Assembly: GCA_017474385.1 (NCBI GenBank)
Contig: JAFVHU010000160.1
Span: 1-46,824, forward strand
Origin: Afipia sp.
GTDB taxonomy: Bacteria; Pseudomonadota; Alphaproteobacteria; Rhizobiales; Xanthobacteraceae
Direction: 5' to 3'
Length of the DNA: 46,824 nucleotides
Shown: positions 41,650-46,824 of the stretch, in pieces
Position numbering within the stretch: position 1 is the stretch's first letter
How the letters are laid out: every line of letters starts with the position of its first letter
Translations under genes and position numbers: made by a program
Notes under the pieces: generated by a model
Database searches by the model: none
What the model was told of the DNA's origin: nothing
Seen by the model: only the letters and a program-made list of their open reading frames with translations

Positions 41650-41856
41650 ATGAACGAAGACGTCTTCAACACCAGTGTGCGAAAGTTTCTCAAGCAGGTC
41701 GGCGTCACCTCGCAGCGCGAGATTGAAAAAGCGGTGCGCGAGGGCGTGTCCGGCGGCCGCCTGAAAGGCAACGAGAAGCTGCCTGCCAAAATGGTGCTCA
41801 CCGTGGGCGGCGTCGCGTTGTCGTTCACGATCGATGGCGAAATCGAGCTCGGATAG
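41650..41856 (+). CDS. DUF6494 family small protein
   Basis: Encodes 68 residues (MNEDVFNTSVRKFLKQVGVT ... GRLKGNEKLPAKMVLTVGG). A strong AAGGAGG site lies seven bases upstream. The sequence matches the short DUF6494 family, whose function is unknown. The gene begins 12 bases after the prpE stop, so it is probably co-transcribed with it. Confidence 0.85.
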   Translation: MNEDVFNTSVRKFLKQVGVTSQREIEKAVREGVSGGRLKGNEKLPAKMVLTVGGVALSFTIDGEIELG

Positions 41857-41928
41857 GCTCAGGACGCAGTTTCTTCAGTATTGCTGGAAGATTGCTGTGA
41901 AAAGCCTTTGGACGTGCAACAGTCACAG

Positions 41929-42061
41929 CCGTCATCACCGGGCTTGGCCGTTCGAAGGACGGCGTCGCTCCGCTCGCCTATGCCCCGGTGATCCACGCCT
42001 TGCTTTTGCCGGTTGTGGCGGTCAAAGACGTGGATGGCCGGGTCAAGCCCGGCCATGACGG
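41929..42061. repeat. Interspersed palindromic repeat, CGTCATCACCGGGC type
   Basis: The left end CCGTCATCACCGGGCTTGGCC is matched imperfectly by GGCCGGGTCAAGCCCGGCCATGACGG on the right, with GTGATCCACGCC and GACGTGGATGGCC inside. It fills the gap between the DUF6494 gene and the lipoprotein gene. A family common in Bradyrhizobium relatives (recollection). Confidence 0.8.
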
Positions 42062-42085
42062 AATGAATCGCAAACTGGCATCCAC

Positions 42086-42346
42086 ATGAATCTGACCAGA
42101 TCAACTCTCTTGGTACTCACCACCGCATTGCTGCTCGGCGGCTGCGCCCAGTTCGAGCGCAACACTGCGCCGCAGGCCAATGTCGATGATGACGCGATCT
42201 GCCGGGCCGAGGGCGAACCCGGCTCGCCTGGCTATGTGGCCTGCCGCAAGAACCGCGATGTCCAGAGCAGCCGCGCGTCGGGCAATTCGCGGATCGAGCG
42301 CTCCCACCGCAATCTCGCGGAAGACATGCTCAACAATCCGCGCTAA
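42086..42346 (+). CDS. Small lipoprotein
   Basis: Encodes 86 residues with a lipoprotein signal peptide ending in the lipobox LLGGC (MNLTRSTLLVLTTALLLGGC). The mature part has two cysteines (DAICRAEGEPGSPGYVACRKN) that could form a disulfide, then a charged tail. The function is unknown. The likely location is the outer membrane inner leaflet. Confidence 0.75.
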   Translation: MNLTRSTLLVLTTALLLGGCAQFERNTAPQANVDDDAICRAEGEPGSPGYVACRKNRDVQSSRASGNSRIERSHRNLAEDMLNNPR

Positions 42347-42393
42347 GGCTCACCCGCGCGGCGGCCGGGGCCGCGTTTTACCAAGGACATGTC

Positions 42394-42606
42394 ATGGCGG
42401 TCAGGGACAGCAACGGCAACGAGCTGAAGGAAGGCGACACCGTTGTCGTCATCAAGGATCTGAAGGTCAAAGGCTCGTCCAGCGGCGTCAAGCGCGGCAC
42501 CGTGGTGAAGAACATTCATCTCACCGACAACGAAGACGAGATCGAAGGCCGCACCGACAAGATCAAGGGCCTCGTGCTGCGCACGGAATTCCTCAAGAAG
42601 GCGTGA
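42394..42606 (+). CDS. PhnA-domain protein (YjdM C-terminal-like)
   Basis: Encodes 70 residues (MAVRDSNGNELKEGDTVVVI, then KDLKVKGSSSGVKRGTVVKN). This is the C-terminal SH3-like domain of the YjdM/PhnA family, without the N-terminal zinc ribbon. The name comes from phosphonate gene clusters, but a role in phosphonate use is not supported and no phn genes are near. It lies 48 bases after the lipoprotein gene and 27 before the DsbA-like gene. Confidence 0.88.
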   Translation: MAVRDSNGNELKEGDTVVVIKDLKVKGSSSGVKRGTVVKNIHLTDNEDEIEGRTDKIKGLVLRTEFLKKA

Positions 42607-42632
42607 TCCTGCGCGCGTTTTGAAAGCTGAAC

Positions 42633-43301
42633 ATGATGAGTTTCGCGAAGCGATATTTTCCCGGCCTCGCCGCCGCAATGCTTGTGGTGACAGCTCTGGC
42701 CTTCGAGTCCGCGCAGACCGCGCCGGCGCAGGAGCAGGGCGCTGTCTCCGATGTGCTGAGCAAGGATGCGGTGCTGCGCGACGCGGACAATCCCGTGCTC
42801 GGAAATCCGAAAGGCGACATCACCATTGTCGAGTACTTCGATTACCAGTGCCCCTACTGCAAGAAGCTCTCGCCGGTGCTCGATCAGGTGATCAAGGACG
42901 ACAAGAATGTGCGGCTGGTGCTGAAGGACTGGCCGATCCTCGGCGATCCGTCGGGATATGCCGCGCGTCTGGTGCTGGCCGCGAAATATCAGAACAAGTA
43001 CGAGGCCGCGCACCGCGCGCTGATCGTCAAGGTCGGGCGCCTGACCGAGGCCGTGATCGATGAAGCGCTGACACAGGCCGGTGTCGATGTCGCCAGGGCC
43101 AAGGCCGATCTTGCAACCAACAAGGCCTCGATCGATGCGCTGCTCAAGCGCAACAGCGCGCAGGCGCAAGAGTTCGGCTTTCACGGCACACCGGCTGTTT
43201 TGGTCGGCAGTTTCCGCGTGCCCGGCGGGCTGACCGCGGAGCAGTTCAAGCTGGCGATCGCGGATGCGCGCAAGGCTGCGAAGGACGGGGCGGGGAAGTA
43301 A
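42633..43301 (+). CDS. Exported DsbA-family thiol:disulfide oxidoreductase
   Basis: Encodes 222 residues. The signal peptide is about 30 residues (FPGLAAAMLVVTALAFESA). The thioredoxin fold begins at VEYFDYQCPYCKKLSPVLDQ, holding the CPYC active site, and the cis-proline loop is FGFHGTPAVLVGSFRVPGG. It should form or shuffle disulfides in the periplasm, in the BdbD/ScsC-like group. Length and residues are complete. Confidence 0.9.
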   Translation: MMSFAKRYFPGLAAAMLVVTALAFESAQTAPAQEQGAVSDVLSKDAVLRDADNPVLGNPKGDITIVEYFDYQCPYCKKLSPVLDQVIKDDKNVRLVLKDWPILGDPSGYAARLVLAAKYQNKYEAAHRALIVKVGRLTEAVIDEALTQAGVDVARAKADLATNKASIDALLKRNSAQAQEFGFHGTPAVLVGSFRVPGGLTAEQFKLAIADARKAAKDGAGK

Positions 43302-43343
43302 CCTCGATGAGGAGCGGGCGCGACAAGCAGCCCGCCGCGAGGA

Positions 43344-44033
43344 TCACTCGTCGCCTTTCACCTGCGGCTTTTCATGCAGCACCGCATGCAGCAGCGAATG
43401 GTGCACTTCAATCTTTCCGTTGTAGCTGATGAAGCCGAGCTTGCGGAACTTGTTCATGAAGAAGCTCACGCGCGAGCGCGTCGTGCCGATCATGTCGGCC
43501 AGGGTTTCCTGACTGATCTTGGTGTCGATGGGCTGCGGCTTGCCTTCCGTTCCGAAATTCGCCAGCAGCAACAGCAAACGCGCAAGCCGCCGCTCGCTTG
43601 AGTTGAAAAGCTGATCGATCAGGTCTTCCTCGATCCGGTTGTTGCGGGTCAGCAGATAGGCCATGAACATTTCCGAGAATTTTGGTTCTTTCCCGAGAGT
43701 CACGATCATCGCCTTTTTCGTGATGGCGACGATCTGCGAACCCTCCATCGTCTTGGTGGTTGCGATGCGGAGCGTTTGTCCGTTGAGGCAGCCTTCGCCG
43801 AAAAACTGGCCTGCTTCCAGAATGGCGACAACCGCTTCCTTGCCCTCCTTGGAAACGACGGTCAGCTTGACCTTGCCTTCCTGGATGTAAAAGACCGAAT
43901 CCGCCACATCACCCTGAGCGTAGACGGTCTGGCCGCCACGAAATTTGAGACTGGTCTTGCCGGGCCCCAGGTTGGCGAGGAAAACCTTGGGGTCGAATGT
44001 TTTCTTGACGGCTTTCTTGGTCGCTTTGCTCAA
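43344..44033 (-). CDS. Crp/Fnr-family transcriptional regulator
   Basis: Encodes 229 residues from a TTG at 44033 with AAGGA seven bases upstream. The cNMP-type beta-barrel spans about 20-130 (GQTVYAQGDVADSVFYIQEGKVKLTVVSKEGKEAVVAILEAGQFFGEGCL), and a winged helix spans about 150-215 (ISQETLADMIGTTRSRVSFFMNKFRKLGFI). No FNR-like N-terminal cysteine cluster is present, so oxygen sensing by an iron-sulfur cluster is unlikely. The recognition helix (TTRSRVSFFMNKF) differs from FNR/FixK, so it probably does not read the hemA box. Confidence 0.9.
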   Translation of the reverse strand: MSKATKKAVKKTFDPKVFLANLGPGKTSLKFRGGQTVYAQGDVADSVFYIQEGKVKLTVVSKEGKEAVVAILEAGQFFGEGCLNGQTLRIATTKTMEGSQIVAITKKAMIVTLGKEPKFSEMFMAYLLTRNNRIEEDLIDQLFNSSERRLARLLLLLANFGTEGKPQPIDTKISQETLADMIGTTRSRVSFFMNKFRKLGFISYNGKIEVHHSLLHAVLHEKPQVKGDE

Positions 44034-44510
44034 CGTGTTGTCCTTCGAACGCGTCGCGCCGTGACGGCGGCTATGTCAAAACTCAAGAACTTGAATGAGG
44101 TTGGTTGGCGAAAAACGAGAGGTCGCCTGAAGACGAACTCCGTTTTTAGGCCAGGCGGACCTGAGGGCAGATCCACGCCTGACAACTGCAAAACTGGCGG
44201 CAGCAAGTCAGCCGGTCTGTACAATTTTGAACACATCGCATTTTTTTCAGTCGCGCCGTAAACATAGCGGTCCCGGTTTCGTGCTCCAGTTCAGCGGTTT
44301 GTGTGTATGGGTGAGCCACGGCTCATCGGACGGCACTGCCGGTCCACCAAATATTTTAGCACTGGCAAAACCGGAATCAACGGCGGCGAAGCGCCTGCCG
44401 GTATCCGCCGGTTATTCTGTTGGTCGCGACAGGTTGCGGTGCAAGACGGTAGCGCAAGGTGCGCCCGCAAATGTTCCCTAGATGCGAGCGGCTGACAGTC
44501 CGTTGTCCTG
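44034..44510. other. Gap of about 480 bases without a supported gene
   Basis: The stretch holds short reading frames of 65-85 codons, but none has a ribosome site, plausible composition or recognisable motif. It includes the promoter region of the Crp/Fnr gene near its left end and an AT-richer part at 44220-44270. No palindromic repeat of the types seen elsewhere was found here. Confidence 0.5.
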
Positions 44511-44834
44511 CTACTTGTCCGTCGGCGCCCTCAGGCCCGGCGATGAAAGCCATTCGTTGATATGCGAAGCGGTGTCCAGTTGACGGGCTTTCTTGAGCAA
44601 CGCGTCCCGGTCTCTCCCGGGCGGAAGCTTTTCAGCCTCGTCTCGCGCGATGTCCGCTATGGCCTTCCACTTCCTTGCAATGGGGTCTTGGTCAGAGAGA
44701 GAGACATAACTCAGCTCCCTGTACGCATGGGGCGGGAGCACAACACTCTCAGTCACCGATAGCAGCCAAAAACCGTGCGGTGATGAGCCATTCTGCAGAC
44801 CTTGGCCGTGGCTGCGCTGGTCAATAGTGATCAC
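44511..44834 (-). CDS. Small hypothetical protein with a dinucleotide repeat at its likely natural start
   Basis: As it stands the frame opens with a GTG at 44834 and gives 107 residues. The C-terminal about 65 residues (DQDPIARKWKAIADIARDEAEKLPPGRDRDALLKKARQLDTASHIN) look like a short helical protein I recall from Bradyrhizobium relatives, while the N-terminal part looks noncoding. Just before that segment, ATG is followed by TCTCTCTCTCT and then GACC. Removing one TC unit would place that ATG in frame and give MSLSDQDPIARKW. This is a possible slippage switch or a recent frameshift. Confidence 0.55.
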   Translation of the reverse strand: MITIDQRSHGQGLQNGSSPHGFWLLSVTESVVLPPHAYRELSYVSLSDQDPIARKWKAIADIARDEAEKLPPGRDRDALLKKARQLDTASHINEWLSSPGLRAPTDK

Positions 44835-44983
44835 TTCTCGAGTTTTTTACGCAGTGACCGCGCTTGAGGCCCTGCCTCCGACAAGCCGCCGGGGTTGACG
44901 GAAAAGGATATAAGGAATATATTCCTTTAATGTTGTGCAGGCGATTGATCAGCGCCCGAACGGCAAAGCGAAGTGACGACGGT

Positions 44984-45111
44984 GGAGCGCCGGGAGGCGC
45001 AGCGCCAAAGTCATTTGGCGCGCGCGGTCCTCGCAAGACTGCGCAGGCGGGCCGATCGCAAGGTTCGCCTTACGGGTGTCTCGCAAGCACCCCGGCGCCT
45101 CCCGAGGCTCC
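44984..45111. repeat. Large imperfect palindrome with inner hairpin
   Basis: GGAGCGCCGGGAGGCGC (44984-45000) pairs imperfectly with GGCGCCTCCCGAGGCTCC (45094-45111). Inside, GCGCCAAA-GTCA-TTTGGCGC (45002-45021) is a perfect 8-bp hairpin, and CGCAAG motifs recur. I recall related sequences between genes in Bradyrhizobium, so this is probably an interspersed element. It may extend to about 45180. Confidence 0.6.
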
Positions 45112-45278
45112 ATCGCCTTCGCGCATTTGCGCGGGGTGTTGCGTCTCTCACAACTCGGACGCGTTCACTCGCGCCGCGAGATCACCTCTGCGTGGTTTCG
45201 CATTTTCCCTGATACACATTCAGTATCATCTCTGCGAAGGCGGGGATTCATTGACCTTTGCAAAATGCAACGATGTTG

Positions 45279-45388
45279 CGTCATCCTGAGGTGCGAGCCG
45301 CGCTTGCGGCGAGCCTCGAAGGATGCGTGGCTCCATGTCGTCGCCGTCGTCCTTCGAGGCTCGCAAGCGCTCGCACCTCAGGATGACG
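45279..45388. repeat. Interspersed palindromic repeat, CGTCATCCTGAGGTGC type, copy 2
   Basis: CGTCATCCTGAGGTGCGAGC at the left pairs with GCTCGCACCTCAGGATGACG at the right (perfect 20-bp ends), with GAGCCTCGAAGGA and TCCTTCGAGGCTC also pairing inside. It is the same family as 39505-39609, and better conserved. Confidence 0.95.
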
Positions 45389-45419
45389 GCGATCCATCCT
45401 CCGCGAGTTCGGTGGTTAT

Positions 45420-45480
45420 GGGTCCCCGCTGGAGCCTGTCATCGGGCCGGCAAAGCCGGACCCGTTGGCGGGGACGACGA
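45420..45480. repeat. Short palindromic repeat, GTCCCCGC type
   Basis: GTCCCCGC at the left and GCGGGGAC at the right frame GTCATCGGGCCGGCAAAGCC, itself a GGCCGGC-AAA-GCCGGACC hairpin. It lies immediately right of copy 2 of the CGTCATCCTGAGG element and before the small exported protein gene. Confidence 0.7.
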
Positions 45481-45503
45481 AGTAAGTGCAGTTTAGGGCT
45501 GAT

Positions 45504-45770
45504 CTATTGAGTCTTCTCAGCCGGCTTGTCGAAGCACTCGGCGACAAATTGCGGCAGTTCGCGCTTCTGAATCTTCGCGACCTTGGCGGCGTTGTTGCAT
45601 TCGATCAGCTTGACCTGCTCGGCGCGGCGCTTCTCGGCGGCCTCGCGAAATTCCGGCGCCACTGTGTTGGGATCGACGATCTTTTCGGCGCGCGCCGGTG
45701 CGCCGCTGAAGGCGGCGAGTGAGGCGGAAGTCGCCGCCGCAAGAAAAAGGAGTGTGACGCGGTTGCGCAT
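45504..45770 (-). CDS. Small exported protein
   Basis: Encodes 88 residues from the ATG at 45770, with AGGAG four bases upstream. The signal peptide is about 28 residues (VTLLFLAAATSASLAAFSG, cleavage after ARA). The mature part is helical and charged with two cysteines (LIECNNAAKVAKI ... FVAECFDKPAEK), loosely like PsiF-type periplasmic proteins. The function is unknown. Confidence 0.7.
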   Translation of the reverse strand: MRNRVTLLFLAAATSASLAAFSGAPARAEKIVDPNTVAPEFREAAEKRRAEQVKLIECNNAAKVAKIQKRELPQFVAECFDKPAEKTQ

Positions 45771-45834
45771 CACACTCCTGTACCATTCATTGCGCGGTTA
45801 CGACATGCCCCGTTTGGGGCATGGCACGAAAAGC

Positions 45835-46536
45835 TTATTCGTCTTCGGCCTTCTTGCCGCCGATGGTCTTCAGCTTGGCGAACACGGCGTCGACATTCAT
45901 GTCGTCGCGCTGCTTCTCGGTGGTGGTGGCGGCCTCGTGCTCGGCGTCCTTGCGGGTGGTTTCCGAGGCCGGCAGCAGGGTCGCGCCGCCGTACTGCGTG
46001 GCTGCGGGCTTTTCCTTGGCGGCGCGCTGCACCTCGAAATCGAGTTCGATCTGCGAGCACAGGCCGAGCGTCACCGGGTCCATCGGTGTCAGCGTCGAGG
46101 CGTTCCAGTGGGTGCGGTCGCGCACGCTGGCGATCGTCGTCTTGGTGGTGCCGACGAGGCGCATGATCTGGCTGTCTTTGAGTTCGGGATGATTGCGCAC
46201 CAGCCACAGGATCGCGCTCGGCCGTTCATGGCGGCGCGAAACCGGGGTGTAGCGCGGGCCCTTCTTCTTCTTGGCTTCCGGCAGGATCACCTTGGATTCG
46301 CCGAGTTTCAGCCGATACTCCGGATCGGCTTCGCCGCGCTCGATCTCCTCGCGGGAGAGCTGGCCGGTCGAAATCGGGTCCATGCCCTTGATGCCCTGCG
46401 CAGCATCGCCGTCGGCGATGGCGCGGATTTCGAGGGGGTGCATCTTGGTGAACTCGGCCACCTGGTCGAACGTCAGCGCGGTGTTATCAACCAGCCACAC
46501 GGCAGTCGCCTTCGGCATCAGCGGTGCATTGCTCAT
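45835..46536 (-). CDS. trcR: Cell-cycle transcriptional regulator TrcR (DUF1013)
   Basis: Encodes 233 residues from ATG with AAGGAG upstream. The start MSNAPLMPKATAVWLVDNTALTFDQVAEFT and the core RPSAILWLVRNHPELKDSQIMRLVGTTKTTIASVRDRTHWN match DUF1013/TrcR, a conserved alphaproteobacterial regulator. The core segment looks like a helix-turn-helix. The C-terminal part is charged and probably disordered. It is divergent from ispH, and they share the 197-base promoter region. Confidence 0.93.
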   Translation of the reverse strand: MSNAPLMPKATAVWLVDNTALTFDQVAEFTKMHPLEIRAIADGDAAQGIKGMDPISTGQLSREEIERGEADPEYRLKLGESKVILPEAKKKKGPRYTPVSRRHERPSAILWLVRNHPELKDSQIMRLVGTTKTTIASVRDRTHWNASTLTPMDPVTLGLCSQIELDFEVQRAAKEKPAATQYGGATLLPASETTRKDAEHEAATTTEKQRDDMNVDAVFAKLKTIGGKKAEDE

Positions 46537-46733
46537 GGCAAATCTCCTTTACGCTTCGCCCGCCAGATTTTTTGGGGGGTAAAGCCGTCTGGTCATCGGT
46601 GATGACGGGAATTCGTCCCTATATCGTCTGCCGAGGGCAGACCGTTCAATGGTTTTGATCGCCCTTGACATAATGGGGAAGGCAGCCCCAAGTCCCCTTT
46701 ATTAATCCCGAAAACCCTTGATTCCGGCTTAAA

Positions 46734-46824
46734 ATGCCCCCTGACGCTCAAAAACCGCAGCTTTCAGTCGTGCTTTGTTCCCCCCGAGGCTTCTGCGCCG
46801 GGGTGGTCCGGGCCATCGACACGG
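46734..46824 (+). CDS. ispH: 4-hydroxy-3-methylbut-2-enyl diphosphate reductase, N-terminal part (cut by window edge)
   Basis: Only 30 codons are inside the window. After a short leader the sequence LCSPRGFCAGVVRAIDT is the characteristic N-terminal motif of IspH (LytB), where the cysteine in GFCAGV is the first ligand of the [4Fe-4S] cluster. IspH makes isopentenyl and dimethylallyl diphosphate, the last step of the MEP isoprenoid pathway. The start ATG at 46734 is the only one in frame that fits the family. Confidence 0.92.
   Translation, partial: MPPDAQKPQLSVVLCSPRGFCAGVVRAIDT

Noticed and set aside
43344-44033. The idea that this Crp/Fnr protein is FNR or FixK and reads the hemA box
   Set aside because: It lacks the N-terminal cysteine cluster of FNR, and its recognition helix does not carry the E-x2-SR pattern that reads TTGAT.
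44227-44481. An 84-codon plus-strand frame in the gap after the Crp/Fnr gene
   Set aside because: No ribosome site, no recognisable pattern and atypical composition. Not enough to call a gene.
1-46824. CRISPR arrays, insertion-sequence transposases, rRNA genes or prophage genes
   Set aside because: No regularly spaced direct repeats, no transposase or integrase motifs and no rRNA sequence were found. The only mobile-looking unit is the tRNA-Phe bounded insert.

Overview
The window looks like chromosomal DNA of a GC-rich alphaproteobacterium, most likely the Bradyrhizobium/Rhodopseudomonas/Afipia/Nitrobacter group. The evidence is the ALAS-type hemA, the F0 ATPase order atpI-atpB-atpE, the order murA-DUF2948-hisD-UPF0262-LMW-phosphatase-maf-yacG, a TrcR (DUF1013) gene beside ispH, a DUF6494 protein, Bug-type binding proteins and several interspersed palindromes that I recognise from that family. 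I cannot name the genus.

Layout. 1-1.4 kb: start of an F0F1 ATP synthase operon (minus strand, atpE cut by the edge). 1.7-10.7 kb: a DsbA-like isomerase, a small exported protein, then a signalling block. That block holds an MHS-type carboxylate transporter, an ErbR/CrbR-like response regulator, a HAD hydrolase, a giant SSS-transporter/histidine-kinase hybrid and a FixJ-like regulator. 10.7-17 kb: hemA with an upstream FNR/FixK box, a metallo-hydrolase, bioB, a chemoreceptor and tRNA-Thr. 17.2-22.6 kb: small proteins, a frameshifted cNMP-binding/thioredoxin-reductase-like flavoprotein with its UBP zinc-finger neighbour, an alpha/beta hydrolase, a membrane protein and an SDR. 22.8-28.4 kb: housekeeping run from murA to yacG, then tRNA-Phe.

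28.4-29.6 kb is a compact AT-richer insert carrying a HEPN/nucleotidyltransferase toxin-antitoxin pair. It is bounded by tRNA-Phe and a 12-bp copy of the tRNA 3' end, and has four ACCCA-N3-TGGG operator-like palindromes at its promoter. 29.6-38.6 kb: ALDH7-type dehydrogenase, exported proteins, a secreted lysozyme-fold-like protein, a thioesterase, an MFS exporter and a Bug-type binding protein. 38.8-46.8 kb: TPR protein, propionyl-CoA synthetase, small proteins, a DsbA-like oxidoreductase, a Crp/Fnr regulator, a repeat-rich gap, TrcR and the first 30 codons of ispH.

The intergenic space is full of interspersed palindromic repeats. The most striking is a family of three about 164-bp twin-hairpin elements bounded by CTAGTG/CACTAG. 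Their stems differ in sequence between copies but keep pairing, and the linker and parts of the loops are conserved. The other main leads are the tRNA-bounded HEPN/MNT insert with its operator array and the SSS-kinase signalling cluster.
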